A stretch of 64,000 bases of DNA from an uncultured Alphaproteobacteria bacterium (GCA_902826885.1 CADEGL010000001.1:1-64000); one strand, 5' to 3'. Counted from the first letter of the stretch, positions 8,796-17,387 are shown. Notes: generated from the sequence alone by a model not told the origin. Numbers and translations are program-made.

Positions 8796-9710
8796 TTAAC
8801 CGGAGAACAGCAAGACGACCCCCACGATCAGGAGCGCGATTCCCCCGCCTTCGCGCAGGGAAAGCCTCTGCCCGAATAGATTCCGCGAGACAAGCTGGGC
8901 GAAAAAAATCTCGACCAGCGCCAGCGTGCGCACGCGCGCCGCGCTTTCGATGGCGAAAGCAAAGAACCAAAGTTGCGATGCGAACGCCCCCATAAAACCC
9001 GCGAACATGGAAGGTCGCCAAGCGTGGAAGATCGCGATCAACGCTGCCCGGTCACGGATCAGGAGATAAGCGCTCATCGTTACGGTCTGCACGCACAAAC
9101 CGAGCACCAAGGTAGCAGAGGCGCCGATCAGGAAACTGGGCGCCTCCATGGCGATGATGCCACCCCGGAAGCCGACCGCCGCGATAGCGAACAATCCGCC
9201 CGCGCTCATGCCCATGACAGCCGGGCGCCATGACCACACCTCGCCTTCCGCCAGCTTTTTTGGCCACGACACCACCAAGACTCCGGCCGTCGCCATGATG
9301 ATCGCGACAGCCAATGGCAGGGTGACATGGTCCCCCAGCATCACGACGCCGAACAACGCAACCTGAACCGGTTCGGTCTTGGTATAGGCGATAGTGACCA
9401 CGAACGAGCGGTCGCGCATGGCAGCCAGCATCAGGGCCGTGGCCACTATCTGGCCGATTGCGCCCGCAGTGGTCCACGCGAGGGCGCCGATGGTCAAACG
9501 CGGCAAAGGTTCGCCCGTCGCCGCCAACAGGAGCACGAGAAACACCACCGCGAAGGGTAAGCCGAAGAGAAAACGCACATGCGTGGCACCGACCGTCCCC
9601 AGTGTGCCGATCAGGTGACGTTGCATGGCATTTCGCATCGTCTGCCCGCCGGCGGCAACGATGGTAAAGACGGCCCAAAGCCAGGGAATGGTCGGCATGA
9701 AGGTGAACAT
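8796..9710 (-). CDS. EamA/DMT family transporter
   Basis: About ten hydrophobic helices in two repeats of five (~304 aa from ATG 9710) are the pattern of drug/metabolite (EamA) exporters. Family-like segments include FLFGLPFAVVFL in the first half and LVEIFFAQLVSRNLFGQRLSLREGGGIALLIVGVVLL at the end of the second half. The frame stays open upstream to 9779, but those codons look non-coding, and the hydrophobic protein begins at the MFTFMPTIPWLW region, so I chose 9710 (9698 also possible). The substrate cannot be told. It sits at the inner membrane. Confidence 0.8.
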   Translation of the reverse strand: MFTFMPTIPWLWAVFTIVAAGGQTMRNAMQRHLIGTLGTVGATHVRFLFGLPFAVVFLVLLLAATGEPLPRLTIGALAWTTAGAIGQIVATALMLAAMRDRSFVVTIAYTKTEPVQVALFGVVMLGDHVTLPLAVAIIMATAGVLVVSWPKKLAEGEVWSWRPAVMGMSAGGLFAIAAVGFRGGIIAMEAPSFLIGASATLVLGLCVQTVTMSAYLLIRDRAALIAIFHAWRPSMFAGFMGAFASQLWFFAFAIESAARVRTLALVEIFFAQLVSRNLFGQRLSLREGGGIALLIVGVVLLFSG

Positions 9711-9929
9711 CTTCCGCGGCAAAACCGCGTTCTGTGAGAAAGCGGGCCATTTTTGGCACAGAAGCGGCCCGTTGCCCACGAATCGGTGGCGTAAAATCGC
9801 CGCGGCGGGAAATCTGATTCACGGACCGTGAGGCGTCCGGCTTGCGTTAACCGAGGTCGGACACCTATTTTCCGTCCTTCGCTCGGCCCCCCAACCGCCA
9901 CCATCGTCCAGCCACGGGTTTACCGCGAT

Positions 9930-11084
9930 ATGCGAGCCTCCGATCCCATTCTGATGCTGGATGCCCGCGCGTCGGCCACCGCGGGCATTGATCCATGCCA
10001 AACGCTGCTCGGCATGTCGCTCGTGCGCCGCCTCGCCATGCAGGGGCTGCGGACGCATTTCGCGCAAATCGTGGTACTGGCCGACCCGCGCGATGACGGT
10101 CGCCTCGCTGCCGATTTGGCGGGCCTGCGCGACACGGTTATCCACCACGGGCCGCCGCCCGCCGTCGCGCTGGGGCGGACAGTCTATGCGCCCGCCGCCA
10201 TCCTCGGCGAACGCGAATGGCTAGAGCACCTGGTGCATCGGCCCGTCGCCGACAGCGTTCGACTGGTGGACACCAGCGGCGTGGCGTTGCTGGGACGCGG
10301 CGCCTCGTTCGAGGATGTGCCAACGCAAGGTTCGCTTTCCCTGAGTCCATCGCCCTTGCGTATCCGCGATGAACAAGATCTTCGGACGGCGCATCGCCGC
10401 CTCTTGAAATCCCTGATCAAGGACACCGACGGCTTCGTCGCCCGCAACATCGAACGTCCGGTATCGACCGCGCTGACCGCGCGCCTCGCGGCGACGTCCA
10501 TCACACCGAACCAGATCACCCTGGCCTCGGGCGTTCTGGGCTTGATTGCCGCTCCCTTCTTCCTCTCGCCCAGCCCGCTGCTGCAGGGGTTGGGCGGTTT
10601 CATCTTTCTCGTGCATTCGATCATCGATGGCTGCGACGGCGAGTTGGCGCGGCTTAAGTTCCAAGAATCCCGCTGGGGCGGCGTCCTGGACTTCTGGATC
10701 GATAACGTCGTCCACGTCGCTATCTTCGGCTGCATGGCATTGGGCTGGTATTACGAAACCCAGGACCCCATGACGCTTGCTCTCGGCGCCGTGGCGATCG
10801 TGGCCACCATCTTCACCGCCACCTTCATCTATTGGCACGTCATGCGGCCGGTGACAGGCGACGGCCCTCTTTTCAAATCGGCCTTGCGCGATCCGACCGA
10901 GCGTTTCAGCAAGCTGGTCAACCAGATCTCCGGCCGCGACTTCATTTATCTGGTGCTCATCCTCTCGGTCTTTGGCAAGGCATCCTGGTTCTTGGTGATG
11001 ACGGCCGTGGGCACCCCGATCTTCTTCTTCATGCTTGTGATCGCCGCCGCTCGCGAGGGGCGCAACGCAAGACGCGGCGTATAG
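9930..11084 (+). CDS. CDP-alcohol phosphatidyltransferase family protein with extra N-terminal domain
   Basis: From ATG 9930 this is 384 aa. The C-terminal half is a membrane CDP-alcohol phosphotransferase. The motif D-x2-D-G-x2-A-R-x8-G-x3-D-x3-D is complete (D233, D236, G237, A240, R241, G250, D254, D258), followed by further transmembrane helices. It should join a CDP-activated lipid or polyol to an alcohol acceptor with release of CMP. Residues ~1-160 are a soluble domain that I do not recognise; its place resembles the nucleotidyltransferase half of bifunctional inositol-phosphate enzymes, but I see no clear catalytic motif. An upstream in-frame start at 9828 is less likely. Confidence 0.8.
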   Translation: MRASDPILMLDARASATAGIDPCQTLLGMSLVRRLAMQGLRTHFAQIVVLADPRDDGRLAADLAGLRDTVIHHGPPPAVALGRTVYAPAAILGEREWLEHLVHRPVADSVRLVDTSGVALLGRGASFEDVPTQGSLSLSPSPLRIRDEQDLRTAHRRLLKSLIKDTDGFVARNIERPVSTALTARLAATSITPNQITLASGVLGLIAAPFFLSPSPLLQGLGGFIFLVHSIIDGCDGELARLKFQESRWGGVLDFWIDNVVHVAIFGCMALGWYYETQDPMTLALGAVAIVATIFTATFIYWHVMRPVTGDGPLFKSALRDPTERFSKLVNQISGRDFIYLVLILSVFGKASWFLVMTAVGTPIFFFMLVIAAAREGRNARRGV

Positions 11085-11126
11085 ACGTTTTCCGGATGCA
11101 GGATTGCGCCCGGCAGGTGGCACCCG

Positions 11127-12077
11127 TCACGCCGCCAGCGGCGCGCAAGAGCGGCCAATCTCCTCCACATGCCGGTGATCCGTGCCGCAACAGCCGCCCA
11201 ACACGTTGATCCAGCCAAAGCGAACGCGAAGCGCCGCGTATTGACGCCCCAATTCGGCCGGATCGCCATCGTCTAAGTCTGTCGCCGCATCAAGCTCGGC
11301 ATGACTGCGTTTGGAGGCGTTGGCGCGAATGCCGCGCAGGCGTTCGACCCAAGGTTCGCCCTTGGCCAGAACACCCTCGAAATGAGTCGGATGGGCACAG
11401 TTGATCATGTAGTAAGCCGGCGCGTGGTCGGTGGCGGCATCGACCGCGGCGATCGCCTCGCCGAGCGGCTGCCCGCTCGGCAGCTTGCCGTCGGTTTCCA
11501 CCGTGAAAGAGATCGCGGACGGCACGCCCACCGCCTTCGCGGCGGCGGCGACACCGATGCCTTCCTCGGCATAGTTCATGGTGATGGCCGTAACCATGTC
11601 GGCCTCGCCGCCGGTAAACGCCCGGACCTGTGCGGCGTGAAAATCCGTCGCTTCGCGAACCGTCATCAACCTGCCAGGCACATAACCGTCGCCACGCGGG
11701 CCGACACAGCCGCTGACAACCATCGGCGACCCGGGAGTCTCCCATTCGGCACGCATTTCGGCCATCAACGCGACGGCCTTTCGGTTGAGCACGGCCAGCC
11801 GGTCCGCCGGGTAGCCGAGCATCGCCCCCCAGTCGGCGCTGGAACGCCAGGTTGGGCTTTCCAGAATGAAACCCGTGCCGCTGGCCTTCGCAATTCCCGC
11901 GTGGCGCGCGTAGTAGCGCCGCAGGGCAGCCACCCCCTTCTCATCCTCTAGCAGGACAAAAGCCGCGAAGGCGGGAAGCTCGAGCCCCTCCAGGAAGACC
12001 AAAGTGGTCTCGATGCCTCCGTCGGTCAGGAAAAGCTTGCCGGAAAGTTGCGGCAGGGCGCGCCGGTACTTGGCCAT
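11127..12077 (-). CDS. Homocysteine S-methyltransferase family protein
   Basis: This 316-aa TIM-barrel protein opens with LTDGGIETTLVF, the standard start of the family. The zinc site is complete: Cys227 in INCAHP and Cys296-Cys297 in GGCCGTDHRH. These enzymes move a methyl group from S-methylmethionine, betaine or a similar donor to homocysteine or another thiol in the cytoplasm. It has a good SD (GAGGAG) and a start codon inside a GGCCATGGCC palindrome. It is divergent from the TetR gene, with an AT-rich inverted repeat between them, so TetR control is plausible. The methyl donor is not identifiable. Confidence 0.85.
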   Translation of the reverse strand: MAKYRRALPQLSGKLFLTDGGIETTLVFLEGLELPAFAAFVLLEDEKGVAALRRYYARHAGIAKASGTGFILESPTWRSSADWGAMLGYPADRLAVLNRKAVALMAEMRAEWETPGSPMVVSGCVGPRGDGYVPGRLMTVREATDFHAAQVRAFTGGEADMVTAITMNYAEEGIGVAAAAKAVGVPSAISFTVETDGKLPSGQPLGEAIAAVDAATDHAPAYYMINCAHPTHFEGVLAKGEPWVERLRGIRANASKRSHAELDAATDLDDGDPAELGRQYAALRVRFGWINVLGGCCGTDHRHVEEIGRSCAPLAA

Positions 12078-12192
12078 GGCCGTCTCCTCACATTCGATGA
12101 AAGCCGCCGAGGGCGGCCTATCGGCGGGGAATCTACGGATTTAATGGGCGCCCACTAGCCGACCTATAGGCCGGGTTCGCGAGTCTCTTCAA

Positions 12193-12210
12193 TTTATGAA
12201 TAATCATAAA
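12193..12210. promoter_or_regulatory. AT-rich inverted repeat, candidate TetR operator
   Basis: TTTATGA (12193-12199) and TCATAAA (12204-12210) form a perfect 7-bp inverted repeat with a four-base ATAA spacer. It is in the spacer between the divergent methyltransferase and TetR genes and stands out in a GC-rich background. Position and symmetry suit a TetR-dimer site controlling both genes. This is inference only. Confidence 0.4.
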
Positions 12211-12296
12211 GACTTACGAAGCACCATTTCGTTCCAATCACATTATTTTTGGATATCCATTCAGCCGAAACCGCACCTGCGGTACAGTCCCGGGCC

Positions 12297-12923
12297 ATGG
12301 AAATGCCTGCGGCGCGCAAACGCGCGGGAACGCGCGAACGGCTATTGGAGGTGGCCGAACAGGCTGTCCTTGCAAAGGGCTTTGCCTCGACCTCGATCGA
12401 GGAATTGATCGCGGCGGTCGGCATCACCAAGAGCGGCTTCTTCTACCACTTCAAGGACAAGACCGACCTGGCGCGGGCGCTGATGCTGCGCTACCTGGAA
12501 CAGGATCGGGAAATTCTCGATGGCATCTTCCGGCGCGGCGACGACCTGAACGCCGACCCGCTCCACGGTTTCCTGGTCGGCCTCAAGCTATTTGCGGAAA
12601 TGCTGGCCGAGCTGCCGGAAGCCCACCCCGGCTGCCTGGCCGCGTCTTTCTGCTATCAAGATCAACTTTTCAACCGCGAGATCCGCCAGCTCAATGCCGA
12701 AGGAATCTTGGCGTGGCGCGCGCGGTTCCGCGAACGGCTGGAAACCATCGCCCGCCTCTACCCGCCCCGCGGCGAGGTCGATCTGGGCGCCATGGCCGAC
12801 ATGGCCTCCTCGCTGGTCGAAGGCGGCCTTATCCTAGGGCGCGTGCTGAGCGATCCCAGCATTCTGCCCCGGCAGATCTTGCTCTACCGCGATCTCGTGC
12901 GCACGACCTTCACTGCCGTCTAA
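12297..12923 (+). CDS. TetR/AcrR family transcriptional regulator
   Basis: From ATG 12297 this is 208 aa. The N-terminal helix-turn-helix is classical: GTRERLLEVAEQAVLAKGFASTS, then IEELIAAVGITKSGFFYHFKDK. The C-terminal ligand domain is helical and includes a PGCLAASFCYQ segment common in TetR proteins with a conserved Cys. A TTG at 12249 in the same frame has no SD, so I prefer 12297 (12303 is possible). The gene is divergent from the homocysteine methyltransferase gene and probably represses it and itself. The ligand is unknown. Confidence 0.85.
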   Translation: MEMPAARKRAGTRERLLEVAEQAVLAKGFASTSIEELIAAVGITKSGFFYHFKDKTDLARALMLRYLEQDREILDGIFRRGDDLNADPLHGFLVGLKLFAEMLAELPEAHPGCLAASFCYQDQLFNREIRQLNAEGILAWRARFRERLETIARLYPPRGEVDLGAMADMASSLVEGGLILGRVLSDPSILPRQILLYRDLVRTTFTAV

Positions 12924-13288
12924 ACCGAGATCGCGCTTTTCAACGGCCGGGCGAAACTGAGCTCGTGGCCGTCGGGATCGGTCAGGTGGAAATAGCGCTC
13001 GCCCCATTCCGCGTCGCGTGGCGGCGCTTCGGGACGAAGGCCCGCATCGAGAGCACGACGATAGAGCGCATCGACGTCCGAGACGTAGAAAATGGCGCGG
13101 CCCCACCAACGCCACTCCCGCTCGGCGGGCTGCGCGATGATGTTGAGATAGCCCTTACCAGCCTCGAAACTGGTAAAGGCTGCCTCGCCGCCGCCGTAAA
13201 GCCGCTTGAATCCCAATGCTTCATAAAAGCGCACGGAGCGCGGCATGTCATGGGTAGCCAGGGTGATGGCGCTGATCGATTCGATCAT
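12920..13288 (-). CDS. VOC (glyoxalase/bleomycin resistance) family protein
   Basis: About 122 aa from ATG 13288 (or 132 from 13318) make one vicinal-oxygen-chelate module pair. ITLATHDMPRSVRFYEALGFKRL opens the first beta-alpha-beta-beta-beta unit, and YFHLTDPDGHELSFARP closes the second, with the expected Glu/His metal positions. The family covers dioxygenases, isomerases and resistance proteins, so no reaction can be assigned. It starts a few bases after the deacetylase stop on the same strand, suggesting translational coupling. Its 3' end overlaps that of the convergent TetR gene by four bases. Confidence 0.75.
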   Translation of the reverse strand: MIESISAITLATHDMPRSVRFYEALGFKRLYGGGEAAFTSFEAGKGYLNIIAQPAEREWRWWGRAIFYVSDVDALYRRALDAGLRPEAPPRDAEWGERYFHLTDPDGHELSFARPLKSAISV

Positions 13289-13295
13289 CGACGCG

Positions 13296-14123
13296 TCATG
13301 ACCGCGTGCGGAACTCATCCACCGCTTCTTCCATGGTTAGGAACACGGCGCCCAGTTCCTGCAAGCGCAGAATGAGCCGCTCGAGCATCATCATGCGGTG
13401 ACCGCGCCCGATGACGTAGGGATGGCACGTATAAGTCAGCACGCCCCAATCCGTGGTCTGAGTCATATAAAGGAAATCGTCGACCCAATTGCCCAGCACG
13501 GCCTCGGCATTGGCCAGGCCGGGCATCAGGAAGTCCTTGGTCCGGTAGAACTCGAAATGCGGATGATCGTCCAGGCTCCAGCTGATCGGCATCTCGACCA
13601 GCTTCGTCGTCTCGCCATGCACGATGGGCTTGTCGGCGCTGACCTTGTCACCCTTGCGCGCCCAATAGGGCTCGTGATCGTGCCCCATCATGCTGCTCTC
13701 GTAGTCGAAGCCGTGCTTAAGCAACAAGTCGATGGTGACGGGGCTCAAATCCCACGACGGCGAACGATAGCCGCGCGGATAGCGGCCCGAAATCCGCTTG
13801 ATGCACGCGCGGCCACGCACCAACTCGTCCTCCTCTTGCGCGGGAGACAAGGCGGCGGGCGCGACATGGGAATAGCCGTGATGACCGATTTCGTGCCCGG
13901 CCTCCACCACGCGCAGGCACTCTTTCTCATAGCTGTCGATGACCACGCCGGGCACGAACCAAGAGGTCCGGATGCCGTGTTTCGCCATCAGGTCCAAAAG
14001 CCGGCCGGCCCCGACCAGGCCGAATTCGCCGCGCGAGACCGCCGTTGGCGTGGTGAGTCCGCGCGCGGCGAAGCCCGACCAGGTATCGAAATCGAACGTC
14101 AGGCAGGCGATATGGCGCGGCAT
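13296..14123 (-). CDS. Polysaccharide deacetylase (NodB) family protein
   Basis: This 275-aa protein has the NodB carbohydrate-esterase-4 fold. TFDFDTW holds the catalytic/metal Asp pair (D11, D13), EIGHHGYSH holds the metal His pair (H82, H86), and RGYRSPSWDLS is the third motif. It has no signal peptide, so it acts in the cytoplasm. That favours the subgroup including allantoinase-like PuuE and small amide hydrolases over cell-wall deacetylases. It has an SD GAGGAG. It forms an operon with the downstream VOC gene and is divergent from the PP-loop ATPase. Confidence 0.85.
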   Translation of the reverse strand: MPRHIACLTFDFDTWSGFAARGLTTPTAVSRGEFGLVGAGRLLDLMAKHGIRTSWFVPGVVIDSYEKECLRVVEAGHEIGHHGYSHVAPAALSPAQEEDELVRGRACIKRISGRYPRGYRSPSWDLSPVTIDLLLKHGFDYESSMMGHDHEPYWARKGDKVSADKPIVHGETTKLVEMPISWSLDDHPHFEFYRTKDFLMPGLANAEAVLGNWVDDFLYMTQTTDWGVLTYTCHPYVIGRGHRMMMLERLILRLQELGAVFLTMEEAVDEFRTRS

Positions 14124-14206
14124 GATACTCCTCGTTCGGATATGACCACCGATTGCACCACGCGGCGCGCGGACGGGCCAGCCTTTCGATGCTAAAAGAT
14201 CGGTCC

Positions 14207-14878
14207 ATGCGCCCCAAAGCGTTCGTTTCCTGGAGCTCCGGCAAGGACAGTGCCTTCGCGTTGCACGAAGCGCGCCGCCTTGGGCTGGTCGAGGTGGCCG
14301 GCCTGCTGACCACGGTCAACGAGGTCCATCATCGCGTCGCCATGCACGGCACGCGCGAAAGCCTGCTGGACCGCCAGATTGCGGCCACGGGCCTTCCTTG
14401 CCTCAAGATTCCGCTGCCGAGCCCCTGCCCCAACGACGTTTACGAGGCACGCATGGCCGCGGCCTGCGCAAACATCGCGGCGCAAGGGGTACGGCATGTC
14501 GTCTTCGGCGATCTGTTCCTCGAGGATATCCGCGCCTATCGGGAGGCGCGTTTGAAGGAAGCCGGAATGGAGGGCATCTTCCCTCTTTGGAAGCGCGACA
14601 CACGCGCCTTGGCGCACGAAATGATCGCCTGCGGCTTGATCGCGCACCTCGTCTGCGTCGATCCGCGCCGGATAGACCGCCGGTTCGCGGGTCGCCGGTT
14701 CGATGCGAACCTCCTGGCCGAGTTGCCGGCGACGGTCGACCCTTGCGGTGAGAACGGCGAGTTTCACACCGCCGTTTCCGCGGGCCCGATGTTCGCCGCG
14801 CCGATCCCCGTCGAACCGGGCGAGGTGGTCGAACGCGACGGATTCATCTTCGCGGACGTTGTACCCGTCTCGCGATAA
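14207..14878 (+). CDS. PP-loop ATPase, diphthine--ammonia ligase-like
   Basis: This 223-aa protein begins at ATG 14207, right before the nucleotide-binding PP-loop SWSSGKDSAFAL (residues ~6-17). It continues with VVFGDLFLEDIRAYREARL and ends with DPCGENGEFHTAV, both hallmarks of the COG2102/DUF71 group. In eukaryotes and archaea this group amidates diphthine on EF-2. Bacteria lack diphthamide, so the bacterial protein must activate some other carboxylate with ATP. It is cytoplasmic. The start at 14153 adds a peptide with no homology look and is not preferred. Confidence 0.8.
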   Translation: MRPKAFVSWSSGKDSAFALHEARRLGLVEVAGLLTTVNEVHHRVAMHGTRESLLDRQIAATGLPCLKIPLPSPCPNDVYEARMAAACANIAAQGVRHVVFGDLFLEDIRAYREARLKEAGMEGIFPLWKRDTRALAHEMIACGLIAHLVCVDPRRIDRRFAGRRFDANLLAELPATVDPCGENGEFHTAVSAGPMFAAPIPVEPGEVVERDGFIFADVVPVSR

Positions 14879-15010
14879 ACCGGTGATCGAGGGGCAATTG
14901 GCCCGATTGGCATCCGCCGCGATGCGGGCTTAGACTGCCTGTCCAAGCGCCCGATCCCGGCACAAGGCGGCCGGCGATGATGGGCCACACAAGATTGGGA
15001 GGGACACGAA

Positions 15011-15583
15011 ATGGCCGTTTCAATCCATCCTGCCGTCGACAAGGGCGTAAAGCCCGGCAATGCGAACTTCAAGGGCGGAAAACTCAGCTGCCAGTGCGGC
15101 TCGGGCGCCGTCGAAATCACCATCAACAGCCAATCAGCCCACAATCACGTCTGCGGCTGCACGAAGTGCTGGAAACCCGCGGGTGCTTTGTTCTCGCAGG
15201 TCGCGGTGGTGCCGCGCGACAGCCTGAGCGTTACGGCCGGCAAGGATAAGCTGAAGATCGTCGACGCTTCCGCCGCGATCCAGCGCCATGCCTGCAGCGG
15301 CTGCGGCGTGCATATGTATGGCCGGATCGAGAACAAGAACCATCCATTCTACGGCTTCGACTTCATCCACACCGAGCTGTCCAAGGATCAGGGCTGGTCG
15401 GCGCCGGAATTCGCGGCATTTGTTTCCTCGGTCATCGAGTCCGGCACCAAGCCGAGCCAGATGGGCGAGATCCGCGGCCGGCTCAAGGAACTGAAGCTCG
15501 AACCCTATGATGCCCTGTCGCCCGCGCTCATGGACGCGATCGCGACCCACACGGCCAAGGCCAAGGGCACGCTCAAGACCTAA
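15011..15583 (+). CDS. gfa: Glutathione-dependent formaldehyde-activating enzyme (S-hydroxymethylglutathione synthase)
   Basis: This 190-aa protein has the size of Gfa. It carries the complete two-zinc cysteine pattern of the family: C27/C29, the C48-x-C50-x2-C53 trio (CGCTKC), and C95/C98 (HACSGCG). Gfa speeds the condensation of formaldehyde with glutathione, the entry step of the glutathione-linked formaldehyde oxidation route. The SD is strong (GGGAGGG) and the gene appears monocistronic, with a long hairpin at its 3' end. It may serve the formaldehyde-releasing demethylases encoded near the right end of the window, though that link is inference. Confidence 0.85.
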   Translation: MAVSIHPAVDKGVKPGNANFKGGKLSCQCGSGAVEITINSQSAHNHVCGCTKCWKPAGALFSQVAVVPRDSLSVTAGKDKLKIVDASAAIQRHACSGCGVHMYGRIENKNHPFYGFDFIHTELSKDQGWSAPEFAAFVSSVIESGTKPSQMGEIRGRLKELKLEPYDALSPALMDAIATHTAKAKGTLKT

Positions 15584-15592
15584 CTGACGGCC

Positions 15593-15622
15593 CCGTGCGG
15601 CGGGAACGCACCCGCCGCACGG
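15593..15622. terminator. Strong hairpin between convergent gfa and mscS-like genes
   Basis: CCGTGCGGCGGG (15593-15604) and CCCGCCGCACGG (15611-15622) form a perfect 12-bp stem with a 6-nt loop. No long T-run follows on either strand, but placement directly between two convergent stops suggests a bidirectional transcription end. Confidence 0.6.
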
Positions 15623-15628
15623 ACGCCT

Positions 15629-16747
15629 CTAGGCGTTTTGGTGCTGGCGGCGGCGATGAAAATGCCGCCCCTCGCCGAATTCGACCACACCATCGCTCAG
15701 CACACGGCGCGTCGGGTAGGCGAACTGCACGCCGTTTTCGGCAAAGCGATGCGCGATCGACAGGTTGATGTGCTGTTGAATGTCCATATAGACATTGTAA
15801 TCGGACGACAGCACGTAATAGACCGTTTCGATGCGCGGACCAAACTCGTCGAACGACGCGACATGAGAGCGGTCGAACCGCGTTCCCTCTGTCTGTTCGA
15901 TGATCTCGCGGATCCAACTTGGGATAGCCTCAAGATTTTCCACGGGTGTTTCGTAAACCACCTTGATATCGAACGCGATGCGGCGCTGCTCCATCCGTTT
16001 GTAGTTGCGCACGCGCGCATTGAGCAGGTCGTCGTTTGAAACGGTGATCTGTTCACCCCAAAGGCTTCGAACCCGCGTGGTCTTTAGACCGATCCGCTCC
16101 ACGACGCCGAGTTGCTCTCCGAAAATAATGAAGTCGCCGACGACGAAGGGCTTATCGAGGACGATCGCCAGCGAGGCGAACAGATCCTTGAGGATGCTCT
16201 GCAGCGCGAACGCGATCGCGATGCCGCCAACGCCCAAGCCTGCCGCCAGGCCCGTGATGTCGACGCCGAAATTGGCCAGTGTCAGCAGCAAAACCGCGGA
16301 CCAGATGCCGATGAGGCATAGAACCTTGATAACCTGGGTTGCGCTGGCGCTGCCCGGATCGTGCGAGGCGCGCTTGGCTAGGTAGTAAGAAATCCAATGC
16401 CCAAGCAAAGACGAGGCCCAGATCCCGACCTGCAGCATGAGACCAAGGGTGACCAGCAAGGAAACGATGCCCTGGACCTTGGGCGGCAGGGTGAGAATAT
16501 AACTTGCGGCACCTAGCGAGAGCGCCACGATGAAAAACCGCTGCGTGGTGCGGGCCACGCTCCACACCGCTTGGGCCATGAAACGCGAATCGGCCATATC
16601 GCGATTCTTGCCAGCCCTAATGAAGCGCCGGCGAATCGTCAGCAGAACCAAATAGACCACGACGGCGCACGCCGCCGCGAAAGCCCAAGAAATTAGGGTA
16701 TTGCCGTAAATCTCGGCAGTCAGAACATGGCTGAAGGACTGCTCCAC
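15629..16747 (-). CDS. Mechanosensitive ion channel (MscS family)
   Basis: This 372-aa protein has four to five transmembrane helices. These are followed by the MscS pore and beta-domain signature: LAAGLGVGGIAIAFALQSIL (the Gly/Ala-packed TM3), then DKPFVVGDFI and TTRVRSLWGEQITVSNDDLL. The remaining ~130 aa are the cytoplasmic cage. It releases solutes on hypo-osmotic shock at the inner membrane. The start is GTG at 16747 with GGAGG four bases upstream. That SD lies inside the 3' arm of a 13-bp inverted repeat, so translation may be gated. It ends convergent with gfa. Confidence 0.88.
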   Translation of the reverse strand: MEQSFSHVLTAEIYGNTLISWAFAAACAVVVYLVLLTIRRRFIRAGKNRDMADSRFMAQAVWSVARTTQRFFIVALSLGAASYILTLPPKVQGIVSLLVTLGLMLQVGIWASSLLGHWISYYLAKRASHDPGSASATQVIKVLCLIGIWSAVLLLTLANFGVDITGLAAGLGVGGIAIAFALQSILKDLFASLAIVLDKPFVVGDFIIFGEQLGVVERIGLKTTRVRSLWGEQITVSNDDLLNARVRNYKRMEQRRIAFDIKVVYETPVENLEAIPSWIREIIEQTEGTRFDRSHVASFDEFGPRIETVYYVLSSDYNVYMDIQQHINLSIAHRFAENGVQFAYPTRRVLSDGVVEFGEGRHFHRRRQHQNA

Positions 16748-16808
16748 GAAACCTCCGTATGTTCAGCCGGGTTGGACCCTTGCGTCGAAGCGGCCGAACA
16801 TACGGAGG
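16748..16808 (-). promoter_or_regulatory. Long inverted repeat masking the ribosome-binding site of the mscS-like gene
   Basis: On the transcribed strand CCTCCGTATGTTC (16808-16796) is mirrored by GAACATACGGAGG (16764-16752), a perfect 13-bp stem. It extends inward by four more pairs after one mismatch and leaves a 21-nt loop. The GGAGG used as SD for the GTG start at 16747 is the end of the 3' arm. In RNA this would sequester the ribosome-binding site; in DNA it could also be an operator. Confidence 0.6.
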
Positions 16809-16868
16809 AAAGGCGGCGACAATTTGACCGGAGACGGATACGCCGCGCTTTTCCTTAAGAAAATTTGC

Positions 16869-17111
16869 TCAAGATGGAACGCTGGTCGTGCTGCGATCGG
16901 AACCGAGATGCGAATGGCGGACGGACGTCGCGCCCACGCTTTGGTTCCAAATTACCTTCGCCGCCTCTTCAGCTTCGCGGACACGCCGGTAAACCTGGCC
17001 GTCCAGCTTCCAAAAAATCCGGTGCGAGGCGAAGAAGCGGAAGCCGCCCTTCTCCTCGACCACCAAGCCGGCGGCCTTGCCGTTGATCTCGATAATGAAT
17101 GCGTTGGCCAT
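16869..17111 (-). CDS. Small conserved hypothetical protein
   Basis: From ATG 17111 this is 80 aa. Residues ~1-56 read like a real compact domain: FIIEINGKAAGLVVEEKGGF, a basic strand, then an amphipathic helix VREAEEAAKVIW. The last ~25 residues are Ser/Thr/Arg-rich and less convincing. I recognise the style of short alphaproteobacterial proteins of unknown role but cannot name it. It has no signal peptide or membrane segment. It sits alone between the MscS and protease genes. Confidence 0.5.
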   Translation of the reverse strand: MANAFIIEINGKAAGLVVEEKGGFRFFASHRIFWKLDGQVYRRVREAEEAAKVIWNQSVGATSVRHSHLGSDRSTTSVPS

Positions 17112-17271
17112 TCTGCGTACTCCCCGGCGGCGCATGCCGCCGCCTCATTGATGTCTGGCTGATCCGATCGTCACGTCTGACCTGTCGCCACGACAACAAC
17201 CGCACGCGAGGGCAAACCCAACGGAAGCATCCTGTCTCTGTGCCATGCGCCATCTCCTTTACCCAGATTGG

Positions 17272-17310
17272 CACCGGCATGTTGCCGTCTTATGGCAACG
17301 ATAGCCGGTG
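17272..17310. other. Imperfect long hairpin in the intergenic region
   Basis: CACCGGC (17272-17278) pairs with GCCGGTG (17304-17310) and GTTGCC (17281-17286) with GGCAAC (17294-17299), leaving a 7-nt loop and a small internal bulge. It lies ~80 bp beyond the stop of the protease gene. There is no T-run, so it could be a processed 3' end, a small RNA stem or chance. The rest of 17112-17387 shows nothing I can name. Confidence 0.35.
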
Positions 17311-17387
17311 AACTCGAACTAGGTCCGTTCGGTTCCGGGGGCAAACGAGTTCTTTTGAAGGAAGCCGTGAGAAATTTTATGCGCCGG

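Noticed and set aside
13398-14195. 265-codon plus-strand open frame opposite the deacetylase
   Set aside because: The minus strand has all NodB motifs; the plus reading has none.
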